Program-made: the position numbers and the translations under genes | Assembly (NCBI RefSeq): GCF_016464305.1 | Contig: NZ_JAEIOJ010000001.1 | Span: 1-64,000, forward strand | DNA from: Umezawaea beigongshangensis | Lineage (GTDB): Bacteria; Actinomycetota; Actinomycetes; Mycobacteriales; Pseudonocardiaceae | Length of the DNA: 64,000 bases | Direction of reading: 5' to 3' | Notes under the pieces: generated by a model | What the model was told of the DNA's origin: nothing | Databases searched by the model: none | The model's input: only the letters and a program-made list of their open reading frames with translations | Shown here: positions 36,429 through 45,900 of the stretch, one piece after another | Position numbering within the stretch: the first letter of the stretch is position 1 | How the letters are laid out: each line of letters opens with the position of its first letter

Positions 36429-37694
36429 TCAACTGTCCGACCGCCACAGAGCAGAAACCGGAACGGCCCAGATCCGATCGCCCAGCGGGAGCACCTGCGG
36501 TCCGGCGTGGAGCACCAGACCCGTCGTGAACCGACTTCCCAGACGGTCCCTCAACATCATCAGGTGCCTGGCATGCCGAGCAGTCGGCGTGCTGGTCAGC
36601 TTGATCTCCAAGCCCGCCAGCTCACCGGACCTGCGGTCCTCCACGATGAGATCCACCTCAGCCCCATCACGGTCGCGGAAGTACGACAGGTCCACGCTCC
36701 GCTCGCTCCACGTGGCCTGCTTGAAGACCTCGGTGATCACAAACGTCTCGAACAGCGCACCTGCCGCGGTCCCATCGGCGGCCAGCGAGAACGCCTGCTC
36801 GCCGAGACCGCAGAGATCCGCCGCGAGACCTGTGTCCACGACCACCACCTTCGGGCGACGCTTCGCCCTGTTCGTGATGTTGGTCGACCACGCGGGCAGC
36901 AAGGTCACCAGATGGAGGGCCTCCAGCAGGGTCACGTAGTTCGACGCGGTCTCACGGCCGACCTCGGCGTCCCCGGCGACTCCCGCGACGACCAACTCCT
37001 GACCGGTGCGAGCGGCCAGCAGGCGCAGCAGCTTCCGCAGCTCGGCCTCCAACCGGACCTCGGCGATCGGGCGAAGCGCCTCCCTCGACACGACGTCGTG
37101 CACGTACGCCTCGAACCAGTTCCGGCGCTGACGTCCGGCAAGGCCCTCGGTGACGATCTCGGGGAACCCGCCCTCCAACAGCGTGCTGATCAACTCCGCA
37201 CGCGGCAACGGCTCGAACCGGCCCGGCCACCGGGCCGGTTCGAACAGCAGGTCCAGGAAGGTTTCCCGCACTCCGAGCCGCTCCCCCATCGACAACGGCC
37301 AGAGCAGCAGCCTCCCGGCGCGGCCCGCCAAGGTCTCCGAGAGGCCCTTGTCCGCCAGGTAGTTGGTCGACCCGGTCAAGAGCAGTTGACCTCGCGCGCG
37401 GTCGCGGTCGGCCGCTTGCTTCACCGCAAGCAGGAAACCGCGTCCGGCACGCTGGAACTCGTCGACCGCCGCCGGCCGCGGCAAGGCGTCCACGAAACCG
37501 ACCGGATCGTCGGCCGCACGGGCGAGCACGGCCTCGTCGTCGAAGCTGAACCACGCATGGCCAGGCAGGTCGAGCAACTCGCGCACCAGCGTCGTCTTCC
37601 CGGTCTGTCGCGCGCCGCCGAGCAGTACGACGCGGAACGAAGCCAGCAGCTCGGTCACCCTCGGAGCTGCGTTGCGCTGTACGAGAGCACTCAC
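36429..37694 (-). CDS. AAA ATPase with DUF4143 domain
   Basis: ATP-binding protein of 421 aa: Walker A GGARQTGKT at residues 26-34, Walker B-like PAAVDEFQRAG near residue 78, sensor LLLTGSTNYL near residue 106, then the C-terminal DUF4143 domain with VVVVDTGLAADLCGL and a nuclease-like end DGAEVDLIVEDRRSGELAGLEIK (residues about 350-375; D-x14-E-x-K resembles PD-(D/E)xK). The family is widespread, often in variable regions; function unknown. GTG at 37694. It is convergent with the RAMA gene, 66 bases apart, inside the putative island. Confidence 0.85.
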   Translation of the reverse strand: MSALVQRNAAPRVTELLASFRVVLLGGARQTGKTTLVRELLDLPGHAWFSFDDEAVLARAADDPVGFVDALPRPAAVDEFQRAGRGFLLAVKQAADRDRARGQLLLTGSTNYLADKGLSETLAGRAGRLLLWPLSMGERLGVRETFLDLLFEPARWPGRFEPLPRAELISTLLEGGFPEIVTEGLAGRQRRNWFEAYVHDVVSREALRPIAEVRLEAELRKLLRLLAARTGQELVVAGVAGDAEVGRETASNYVTLLEALHLVTLLPAWSTNITNRAKRRPKVVVVDTGLAADLCGLGEQAFSLAADGTAAGALFETFVITEVFKQATWSERSVDLSYFRDRDGAEVDLIVEDRRSGELAGLEIKLTSTPTARHARHLMMLRDRLGSRFTTGLVLHAGPQVLPLGDRIWAVPVSALWRSDS

Positions 37695-37787
37695 AGGACG
37701 AGAGTAACCGACAGAACGCGGTTGGCCCAGCCGACAGAACGCGTCAACTCCAGGCGACACTCTGCCGAACCGCTTGACTCGACAGCA

Positions 37788-38015
37788 GTGCCGCTGACCG
37801 ACCGGAACGACCTGTTCACGGGCGACTCGCTCTTCCCCGGCGGCGTGGGCCGGACCACGTCGTCTGAGGACTTCCGGTCGCTGATCGACGACGTGCGGGA
37901 GCGGATCTTCGACGGGCTGCCGGACGACACGTGGTTCTACCCCGGCCACGGCGACGACTCGACGCTGGGCGAGCAGCGCCCGCACCTGGACGAGTGGCGC
38001 TCACGGGGCTGGTGA
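37788..38015 (+). pseudogene. 3' fragment of a second metallo-hydrolase gene
   Basis: Reads LTDRNDLFTGDSLFPGG, then [15 protein letters not shown] and [19 protein letters not shown] with the same end EW-RSRGW as the intact gene at 34333-35010. Only the C-terminal third (about 68 residues) is present and the metal-binding HxHxDH half is missing, so it cannot be a working enzyme. A GTG at 37788 could start a 75-aa product. At DNA level the first 33 bases (37810-37842) are identical to 34807-34839 and the rest is clearly diverged. It marks one boundary of the putative island. Confidence 0.8.
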
Positions 38016-38098
38016 GCGGGACATCAGAACCGCTCGTCCCGTTCAGAAGAAGACGCAGAGCCGTACCAGCGGTCGCCATCACTCGATACGTTGACCTC

Positions 38099-39256
38099 AT
38101 GGCGGACGGCCCCGTTGTCGAGATCTACACCGACGGTGCGTGCAGCGGCAACCCCGGACCGGGCGGATGGGGTGCGGTGTTGCGGTACGGCTCGCACGAA
38201 CGTGAACTGCACGGCGGAGAGGCCGCCGCCACGACGAACAACCGCATGGAGCTGATGGCCGCCATCCGGGCGCTGGAAGCCCTGACCCGCCCCTCGGTCG
38301 TGCGGATCTGGACGGACAGCACCTACGTGAAGAACGGCGTCACGTCCTGGATGACCAGGTGGAGGACCAACGGCTGGCTGACCGGCGAGAAGAAGCCCGT
38401 GAAGAACACCGACCTGTGGCAGCGGCTGGACGAAGCGCTGAGGCCGCACCAGGTGGAGTGGCACTGGGTGAGGGGACACGCGGGTCATCCGGGCAACGAG
38501 CGCGCGGACCGGTTGGCGGCCAGGGGTGTGCGCGAGGCGTCGGGGCAGGACGTGGACACCACCGATCGCGTCTGGCTCGACGTCCCCCACTCGGACAAGG
38601 ACGAGGCCAAGGCGCTGGGCGCCCGGTGGGACGCGGGGGCCAAGCGGTGGTACGCCTCGCGTGCCGGCGCGGACCGCGTGAAGCGGTGGGAGGCGCTGCC
38701 CGACGTGCCGGACCTGCTGCCCGGTGAGGACCGGACGTTCGGCTCGGGGCTGTTCGTGGACCTCGTGCCCGATTCGTGCTGGTTCACCAACGTCCGGTCC
38801 TGCGTGGACCAGCGCGACTGGGAACGCCTGCGGCGGATGGTCACCCGGCGTGCCGGGAACGTCTGCGAGGTCTGCGCGCGCCCGGAGGACCGCGAGGCCG
38901 CGAGGTGGCTGGAGGTGCACGAGCGCTGGACGTACGACGAGGCGCGGCGGATCCAGTCCTTGCGCCGCCTGATCTGCCTGTGCACCGACTGCCACCGCAC
39001 CACCCACTTCGGCCTGGCACAGGTGCGCGGCTGGGCGGACGAGGCGTTCGCCCACCTCGTGGAGGTGACCGGGTGGTCCCCGCACCAGGCGGACCAGCAC
39101 GTCAGCGAGGCGTTCGACCTGTGGGCACGACGGTCTCGCGTGACGTGGGCGCTGGACCTGGGCGTGCTGACCGGAGCCGGTGTGACGGTGACACCTCCAC
39201 CGGCCGCCTCGGACAGGGCGCGCGTGGCGGCCGAGGGACTGCACGCCGAGCGGTGA
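38099..39256 (+). CDS. Ribonuclease HI fused to DUF5710 and a zinc-finger/HNH-like domain
   Basis: 385 aa. Residues 1-148 are a complete RNase HI ([18 protein letters not shown] with Asp, RMELMAAI with Glu, WTDSTYV with Asp, [17 protein letters not shown] with His and Asp), which removes RNA from RNA-DNA hybrids. Residues about 158-205 match the DUF5710 pattern ([27 protein letters not shown]). Residues 235-340 carry [14 protein letters not shown] and [13 protein letters not shown], a CxxC...CxxCH zinc cluster of HNH style. ATG at 38099 has TACGTT six bases upstream, a possible leaderless -10. Canonical RnhA is about 155 aa, so more than half the protein is added. Confidence 0.88.
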   Translation: MADGPVVEIYTDGACSGNPGPGGWGAVLRYGSHERELHGGEAAATTNNRMELMAAIRALEALTRPSVVRIWTDSTYVKNGVTSWMTRWRTNGWLTGEKKPVKNTDLWQRLDEALRPHQVEWHWVRGHAGHPGNERADRLAARGVREASGQDVDTTDRVWLDVPHSDKDEAKALGARWDAGAKRWYASRAGADRVKRWEALPDVPDLLPGEDRTFGSGLFVDLVPDSCWFTNVRSCVDQRDWERLRRMVTRRAGNVCEVCARPEDREAARWLEVHERWTYDEARRIQSLRRLICLCTDCHRTTHFGLAQVRGWADEAFAHLVEVTGWSPHQADQHVSEAFDLWARRSRVTWALDLGVLTGAGVTVTPPPAASDRARVAAEGLHAER

Positions 39257-39350
39257 CTCCTCGGGAGGGCGGCTCGCCGAGTCCCGCACCCGGATAAGTT
39301 CATTCTTTCGTGGTGGTAAACGCCCGAGTCGACTGGGACACAATGGCCGC

Positions 39351-40373
39351 GTGGCTTCAGCAACCGAGCACAGGACCCGGCGCACGTCCTCTCAGCGCTA
39401 CAAGTTCACTCTTGTGAGTGAAGGAATGCAGAGCAGGAACTGGCAATCCCTCGTCAGGGTCGTGGCACAACTGACCAGCAACTCGGCATCCGCGCTGAAC
39501 GTGCCCGACTTCGCCGTGACCTTCGTCCTCACGGCCGACTTCGAGTCCTCCGTGCGGCGACGCACGGGAGAGGACGATCTCGTCGCCGAACGCGCGGGCG
39601 GCGTCCCCGCTCGCCGGACGATTCCCACCGAGGACGACCACGCGCGGTGCGACGTCGTCGTGGACACCTCGCTCGTGGGAGGCGGAGCGGACCCGGTCCA
39701 CGTCATGTGGTCGATGGCCCACGAGATGTGCCACGTCCTGCTCGGCCGGATGCGTTCCGCGGTGCCCGGCGTCGCGCTGTCCCCCGGCCACGTCCCGTTC
39801 GACCGGGACGCGGGCGCGATCGCGCTGGACGCCTACGACGAGTACCGCTGCGACAACTTCGCGAACTGGGTGGTGTCGCACGGGGTCAGGCGGTCGCCCG
39901 GCGAGGCTCCGGCCTCGGGGTACGAGTTCGTCGGGGACACCTACGCGGACCTCCTGCGCGCGGCGCTGGACGAGCGCGCCCACACCGGCTGGGCCGACCT
40001 GGTGCACGCCTACCGCCAGCACGAGACGTCCCTCGGTCACCTGGTCCGCACGGTGCAGCGGGAGACGCGGGAGGCGCTGACGCTGGCCGCTCACGCGCAC
40101 GCCGTGGCCGCCTCAGCGGGAGCCGGGTCGCCACTGGCCGGACTGCCGCACCGGGACGCCGAGCTCTACCTGCGACCGGCGTGGGACGAGATCGTCGAGC
40201 GGCTCTCCAGCACACCCCTGGTTCCCACTCTCGCCGAATTCTCCAGGAGCGACGCCCTGGTCTTCGCGGCCGGTTCCGCGGCGCTCCGCCAGCTCTGGGA
40301 GAGGCTGGGCATCTCCTCCCGGTGGACGAGCGAGGGAAAGGTCTACATCGCGGTCGACGAACCGATGTCCTGA
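39351..40373 (+). CDS. HExxH-motif putative metallopeptidase
   Basis: 340 aa, no family named with confidence. The zincin signature HEMCH occurs in WSMAHEMCHVLLGRM near residue 125; a downstream ALDAYDEYRCDNFANWV near residue 165 may give the third ligand, as in gluzincin-type folds where a helix after HExxH carries Glu or Asp. No signal peptide or membrane helix is seen, so it is cytoplasmic. GTG at 39351. It lies between the RNase H fusion and the RES toxin gene, all on the plus strand but with separate spacers of about 95 and 118 bases. Confidence 0.65.
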   Translation: MASATEHRTRRTSSQRYKFTLVSEGMQSRNWQSLVRVVAQLTSNSASALNVPDFAVTFVLTADFESSVRRRTGEDDLVAERAGGVPARRTIPTEDDHARCDVVVDTSLVGGGADPVHVMWSMAHEMCHVLLGRMRSAVPGVALSPGHVPFDRDAGAIALDAYDEYRCDNFANWVVSHGVRRSPGEAPASGYEFVGDTYADLLRAALDERAHTGWADLVHAYRQHETSLGHLVRTVQRETREALTLAAHAHAVAASAGAGSPLAGLPHRDAELYLRPAWDEIVERLSSTPLVPTLAEFSRSDALVFAAGSAALRQLWERLGISSRWTSEGKVYIAVDEPMS

Positions 40374-40491
40374 CAGCGGAGAACGTGGTTCACCCGGTTG
40401 TTGATCCGAACGGGTGAGGCGTTGTTCAAGATCGGGAGCGATTACCGTAACGTCGAGTGGTGCCACCCACGATCGTGGTGGAACCCTTCGG

Positions 40492-41343
40492 ATGTCGACC
40501 ATCGGGACGGTACGGGCCGGAATGCAACACCCGCACGAGGGCCGCACAGCTTTTGAACCGTTCGGCGACGGCCGGTGGCGATGTCCGATCACCGAACTCG
40601 TCACCGTCTCGACGCCCAAGCACGCACTCTGGCGCGTTTTCAGCAGAAGGTACAGATCGCCGCTGAACCCGCCGAGGAGGACCGGCGAGCGCACGGACGC
40701 GTGGTGCCGGTTCGACGTCGCCGGTCGCGCGACGCTCTACGGCGCGTCGTCGCAGCGGGGCGCCTACGTGGAGTCGCTGGCGTACGCGCAGGTCGAGCCC
40801 GGCTCGCTCCCGCTGGACGAGATCTTCCCCGACGTGGACGCCGACGACGACCCGGTGGCGGACGAGTGGAGGGCGCTGTTCCACATGGCGCCCCGTCAGG
40901 TGCCCGCCACGTGGCGGACGGACCGGCGGCTGGCGGAGGTGGTGCTGACGAACCACGACCACTACGTCGACCTGGCGTCCTCCGACACGCTGGGCGTCCT
41001 GCGGCGCTCCGCGCACGCGTGGGCGCCGAAGACCTACCGCGAGAACACCGGCAGGATCGATCTCGCCAGCATCACCGGCGGTGACCGCCCCTTCACCCAC
41101 GCCGCGGCGGAGTGGCTCTCCCAGCAGGCACTCGCCGACGGGGTGCCCGCCCGCGGCGTGCGCTACCTGTCCAAGCACGGCGGGGACCTGCCGTGCTGGG
41201 CGGTGTGGATTCCGGTGCCGGTGGGACACGCCGTGGACGAGACGGTGGCGAACTACGCCTGGACGGCCCAGGAGACGCCCATCGACGACCGGGACGTGCA
41301 CCTCCAGTGGGCGGCACGTCAGCTCGGCATCACCGTTCGCTGA
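40492..41343 (+). CDS. RES-domain toxin (NAD+ phosphorylase family)
   Basis: 283 aa with a RES domain: LWRVFSRRYRSPLNPPRR near residue 42, AWCRFDVAGRATLYGASSQRGAYVESLAYA near residues 68-97, giving the conserved Arg, Tyr and Glu that line the NAD-binding pocket in MbcT/RES toxins. Known members degrade NAD+ and stop growth. ATG at 40492 was chosen; ATG at 40522 is an alternative. The region before it has the palindrome CCACGATCGTGG-like repeat at 40464-40482. The expected Xre/MbcA/ParS antitoxin is not upstream but lies convergently 19 bases downstream. Confidence 0.8.
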   Translation: MSTIGTVRAGMQHPHEGRTAFEPFGDGRWRCPITELVTVSTPKHALWRVFSRRYRSPLNPPRRTGERTDAWCRFDVAGRATLYGASSQRGAYVESLAYAQVEPGSLPLDEIFPDVDADDDPVADEWRALFHMAPRQVPATWRTDRRLAEVVLTNHDHYVDLASSDTLGVLRRSAHAWAPKTYRENTGRIDLASITGGDRPFTHAAAEWLSQQALADGVPARGVRYLSKHGGDLPCWAVWIPVPVGHAVDETVANYAWTAQETPIDDRDVHLQWAARQLGITVR

Positions 41344-41362
41344 CGCCGCGGCACCGGGCGTC

Positions 41363-41743
41363 TCACCCGTGCCAGGCGCCGTCCACGAACGCCTCGGCGG
41401 CCTTCAGCGTCGGGCGGACGTCACCCGCGCGCAGCGCCATGACCGGCGGCACCTCGTCGAGGAGCGGGTTGGCCCCGATGAACCACGAGCGGACGACGTG
41501 GTCGGACTCCCCCCTCGTCAGGGTGAGCCACACGCGGTGCGCGGCCTGCAACCTGACCTGCGCCTCGTGCCCCGGTGTCGGACCGTCGGACTTGGCCCAC
41601 CGGTAGGGGAGCTTCCTGTCGTTGACCCCGGCCAGGGTGGCGACGAGCGTGGCGCCGAGGTGCTCGTTGAGCTGGCGCACGATCTCGTGCACGTCCATCC
41701 GGACGGTGGCGACGTGGGTGTCGATCAGGACGTTCTCGACCAT
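41363..41743 (-). CDS. Xre/MbcA/ParS-type antitoxin
   Basis: 126 aa. The sequence follows the MbcA pattern: VATLAGVNDRKLPYRWAK, a RLQAAHRVWLTL helix, then VVRSWFIGANPLLDEVPPVMALR and a closing helix with AAEAFV, which is the toxin-binding domain that blocks the RES active site. ATG at 41743 has GGAG six bases upstream; a GTG at 41788 is also in frame. It is encoded on the opposite strand to the RES gene with 3' ends facing, instead of the usual antitoxin-toxin operon. Confidence 0.8.
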   Translation of the reverse strand: MVENVLIDTHVATVRMDVHEIVRQLNEHLGATLVATLAGVNDRKLPYRWAKSDGPTPGHEAQVRLQAAHRVWLTLTRGESDHVVRSWFIGANPLLDEVPPVMALRAGDVRPTLKAAEAFVDGAWHG

Positions 41744-41852
41744 GTCGGACTCCAACCTCGCCGGACGCGACAGACTCGATGCTACCACCGCAGGACCGAC
41801 GAGGAAACCACTGATTTACCACCAGTGTCCGGAGGGTCAGCAGCCGGAGGGG

Positions 41853-42383
41853 TCAGTGTCCGGCGAGCGGCGCCCCGGTCAACCTGTTGGCCAGGGTCGA
41901 CAGGGTGTACGCGCCGATGCCGAGGACGACCTCCAGCGCGTTCTGCGGCGTGTGCCCGTGCGCCAGGAAGGCGGTCAGCGCCTCGTCGCGCACCTCCCCC
42001 GCCGTGGCGAGGACCTCCAGGACGAACGTCCGGACGGCCTCCAGCCGCGCGTCGGCCAGCGGGTCACCGGCACGCAGCGCCTCGACGGCACCGGCGTCCG
42101 CGCCGAGCGCCACGAGAACGGCGGTGTGCATCTCGACGCACACGTGACAGCCGTTGCGGGTCGCGATCGTCATGATCACGACCTCGCGCGCGACCGGGTC
42201 GAGCGTCGTGCGCCCGAAGAGGGCGCTGACCGCGAGGAAGCCCTCCAGCAGGTGCGGCGAGGAGGCCATCCGCGCGACCGCGGGCGGCAGGTGCCCGAGA
42301 CGTCTGACGGTGGCCTCGACGAACGGGCGGGAGGGGGCGGGGGCGGACTCGACGGTGTGGTCGACGAACAGTGCGCTGAACAT
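41853..42383 (-). CDS. Carboxymuconolactone decarboxylase family (AhpD-like) protein
   Basis: 176 aa all-helical AhpD-like protein. The redox motif is C-x2-C-x3-H in NGCHVCVEMHTA near residue 95, with VIMTIATRNG ahead of it and a second family repeat ALTAFLAHGHTPQNALEVVLGIG. Likely a thiol-based peroxidase or disulphide reductase rather than a decarboxylase. ATG at 42383. Divergent from a MarR gene with 76 bases between, which suggests control by that regulator, possibly in answer to oxidants. Confidence 0.88.
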   Translation of the reverse strand: MFSALFVDHTVESAPAPSRPFVEATVRRLGHLPPAVARMASSPHLLEGFLAVSALFGRTTLDPVAREVVIMTIATRNGCHVCVEMHTAVLVALGADAGAVEALRAGDPLADARLEAVRTFVLEVLATAGEVRDEALTAFLAHGHTPQNALEVVLGIGAYTLSTLANRLTGAPLAGH

Positions 42384-42459
42384 GGTGCGGCTTCTCCGGG
42401 GTTCGGTAAACTGGACAACGTGGTTGACCAAACCGTAAACCTGGTTGTCGAGTTGCGCA
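42384..42459. promoter_or_regulatory. Divergent operator region of the AhpD-like and MarR genes
   Basis: Only 76 bases separate the two start codons. It holds the near-palindrome TGGTTGACCA (42421-42430) centred between outer arms GACAAC (42414-42419) and GTTGTC (42444-42449), plus two GTAAAC repeats. A MarR dimer site here could control both genes. The repeats are seen; the binding is inferred. Confidence 0.5.
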
Positions 42460-42927
42460 ATGGCTGACGCGCCCGGCTTCGAACTGCCCCTGCTGCTGTT
42501 CGGGGGCTTTCGCGCGATCGTCGACCGGCTGCACGCCGAACTGGCCGAGCAGGGGCACCCCGACGTCCGCCCGGCGCACGGCTTCGCCCTGCAGGCGATC
42601 GGCCGCGACGGCTGCACCGCGAGCGAGCTGGGCCGACGGCTCGGGATCTCCAAGCAGGCCGCGGGCAAGACCTCGGACCGGCTGGAGGCGCTGGGGTACG
42701 TCGAGCGCGCCGACGACCCCGCCGACGGGCGGCGCAAGCTGCTCCGGCTCACCCCGCGCGGGATCGACGCGCTGACCCGCAGCGCGGCGATCTTCGACGA
42801 CCTGCGCGCGCGGTGGGCGTCGGTCCTGGGCGAGCGGCGGCTGCGCGACCTGGAGGAGTCGCTCCGGACGGCGGTTCCCGCCGGAGCGGGCTTCCGGCTG
42901 GACGTGGCCGGCTGGTTCGGCGGCTGA
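42460..42927 (+). CDS. MarR-family regulator
   Basis: 155 aa winged-helix repressor: GCTASELGRRLGISKQAAGKTSDRLEALGYVER (recognition helix region, residues 50-82) and the wing DDPADGRRKLLRLTPRG. ATG at 42460. Divergent from the AhpD-like gene, the common arrangement for a MarR sensor of oxidants. Ends 15 bases from the convergent end of the HerA-like ATPase gene. Confidence 0.92.
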   Translation: MADAPGFELPLLLFGGFRAIVDRLHAELAEQGHPDVRPAHGFALQAIGRDGCTASELGRRLGISKQAAGKTSDRLEALGYVERADDPADGRRKLLRLTPRGIDALTRSAAIFDDLRARWASVLGERRLRDLEESLRTAVPAGAGFRLDVAGWFGG

Positions 42928-42942
42928 CCCGGCGGCGCGCGA

Positions 42943-45900
42943 TCACCGGGTGCGCTCCAGCACCTCCTCCTGGGTCAGCGGGCTGGCCGGGTGGTGGCTC
43001 AGGCACAGCGGGGACCGCACCTTCTGGAAGGAGACGTCGTCCCCGGTGACGTAGAACTGCCCGGTGCCCAGCCGTCCCAGGTCCGGCAGCGAACTGCCCT
43101 TCGCGCGGGCCAGGTCCCTGGCCGCCTCCAGGTGGGCGGGCGAGTTGAGGCGGCCGAAGAACTGCGTGGTCGCGTTGCCGGCGATGCGGTTGTGCAGCGC
43201 CTTCGGGGCCTGTGTCGCGAGCACGAGGCCCAGACCGTACTTGCGGGCCTGGGAGGCCAGGCGGATGCTGCTCTCGGTGCTGGCCGACCTGCCGCTGGAC
43301 GGCGCGAGGTCCTGCGCCTCGTCCATCACCAGCAGGCCGCCGAGCGGACGGTCACCGGCGGGGTTGCGCTTCACCCAGGCGAACAGCTCCATCTGCAACT
43401 GGTTGACGAAGCCCTGCTTCTCCTCCAGCGACGACAGCGCCTCCAGGTTGACGACGGACACCCGTGCCCGCCTGCCGGGCGCCGGTGTGAGCAGGACACC
43501 GGGGTCGACGGGGTGTCCCGTGCCGCCGAACAGCGGGTCGTTGACCATCGCGGCCCGCAGCGTCTCGGCGAGGCTCGGGGCGAGGTTCCGCGCGCTGGCC
43601 AGCTCGCTGACGCCCTCCGGCAGTTCGGCGAGCACGTCCACGAGCCCGGCGAGGCTCCGCCCGCCCGTCTTCGCGTAGTGCTTGAGCGCGTCCGTCAGCA
43701 CCGCCCTGGCCCTGCTCGCCCTCTCGGTGGGGCCGTCGGCCCGCACCCTGGGAGCGAGCGTGGCGACGGCGGCCCTGACGGCGAACTCGAACTCGTCCGG
43801 GTCGTCGGCCATGCCCGCGAAGTCCGGCAGCGGCCGGAAGACCAGCGGTCGCCCGCTCGCGCGGCCCGGCGTCCAGATCACCACGTCGGTCTCGGCGAGG
43901 TACTCCCCCGCCTTGGCCGCGTCACCGTCCCGCCAGCCGCCGGGCGTCCGCGGCCACGCGTCGCCCAGACGTGCCAGGTCGTTGTTGGGGTCGAGCACGA
44001 TCGACGACACGCCCAGCAGCGCGCACTCCTCGACCAGCCGCCGGATGAGCACGGTCTTGCCGGAACCCGATCCGGCGAAGATCACCACGTGCTTGCGCAG
44101 CGACTCCAGGGCGACGTGCAGCACGGTGTGGTCGGCGGTCACCTCGCCGACGGGCACCACGGGACCGGACCGCGGGGACGCCCCGCTCGACGCGAACCGC
44201 GGCGCGGCCGGGACGTCGGACGGTTCGGCCCGGTCCGGCACCTCCGGGTCGCGCACCTCCGGGTCGGGCACCACCGGGTCGCGCGCCTCCGGGTCGGGCA
44301 CCTCCGGGTCGGGCGGGGCCGGGGAGTGCGGCAGGACCGTGCCGAGCAGCTCCGACCCGCTGGCCGGGCGCCGGGCGGTGAGCCAGTCGTGAAGGCCCGG
44401 CTCGCGCTCCTGGAGCATCTGCCGCAGGGCGCCGAACGTCCGCAGGTCGTCGTCGGTGATCGGCACCGACACGCCCCCGGCCGCCACGACCTCCGCGAGC
44501 ACCTCCTGCGTCTGCTTGCCCTGCGACCACTCGGCGTTGCGCACCAGGACCAGGGTTCGACCGGCGCCCGCCGCGTTGCGCGCCTTGGTCAGCCGCGACA
44601 GCGCGGCCCTGGGCGCGGTGCTGCCGATGGCGCGGAAGCACCAGTGGTCCTCGTCCTCCAGCTCCTCGTCCACGGTCTGCCGCAGCCTGGCGTGCAGGGG
44701 CGGCTGCTTCGCCGTGGAGGGCGGGTCGACGGACCAGAACTGGTGCGCCGTCGCCCGTTCGGCGATCCAGGCCGTGAGCCCGGCGTGCAGCAGCGGGGGG
44801 ACGACGCGGTCCTCCTGGTCGGGGTCGAGCGCGGCGGCGGGGTCGGCCGCGCGCGTCAGCTCGGCGAAGCGGGCGTCGAGGGGGGCGAGGTCCACCGCGG
44901 ACGGCGGCGGCGGATCGGCGATCACCTCACCGGACCTGGAGACCTCCGCGAAGCTGACCAGCTCGCGCACCCGGCCGGTGGCGAGGCACGACTCCACGTG
45001 CGTGTCGATGCGGGTCAGCAACTGCCGCGGCGTGTACTCCGTGACGTCGGCGAAGGCCGACGGCGCGACGGGCCAGGTGGGGTACGGGGGCGTGAAGCCG
45101 ACCCGCTCGAAGGTCTTGACGAACCTCGCCTCCACCAGCTCCCGGCCGATCGCCGCGTCCGGGATCCGGGACAGCGGAGGCGTCTCGCGGAACCTGTCCA
45201 GGACCGTGTTGACGGCCTTGCGCCGGATCAGCTCCCACGACTGGGGGATGCAGGCGAGCACGGTCAGCGTCCGGCGGGTGCCCTCCCGCAGCAGCATCAG
45301 GCCGTCGGTGAACTCCGCGATCTGCGCCTCGACGCCCTTCTCGTCCGCGACCCGGCCGATCTGCGTGGTGGACCTGTTGGACAGCGCGACGAGCGAGTCG
45401 ATCTGGTCGACCGCGATCACGCTCGGCCCGGTCAGCGCGAGGAGCGTCGAGACCTCCTCCACGACCCGCCGGGGAGGTTGCGACCGGGACCGGAACCCCC
45501 ACCTGGTCCGGTCCTCCGGCGACATCTCGTCGGAGGAGGTGAGGTAGTCGAAGCCGACCGCGCTCTTCCTCGGCTCGGACGACGCGATCAGGACGAGGGC
45601 CCGCACCGCGTCCTGGCACTCGCGCCCGGCCCGGCGGTCCAGTCGCACCACGGCGTCGACGAACACCGCCAGGTCCTCCGGCGACACCGGGACGTCACCG
45701 GCGACCGCTGCCTCCAGCGCCGTCGGCAGCCCCGCGGCCGACGACAGCCTGCGCAGGAACGTGACGAGCTGGCTCTCGCCGTCCTCGCCGTCCTGGTCGA
45801 GTCCCTTCCGCAGCGCCTCGGCCACGTTGGGCCAGAACCGGCCGCTGTCGCCGAGGTTGGTGAGGAAGAAGTAGCCGCCCTCGCGCTGCATCCGCTGGCG

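Noticed and set aside
40464-40482. Palindrome CCACCCACGATCGTGGTGG as a RES toxin operator
   Set aside because: It lies directly before the RES start, but no adjacent antitoxin in the same operon would use it and no second site supports it; kept only as a note with the RES gene.
44237-44311. CRISPR array
   Set aside because: The 15-base units are contiguous, lack spacers and code for a protein linker. No repeat-spacer pattern was seen anywhere in the window.
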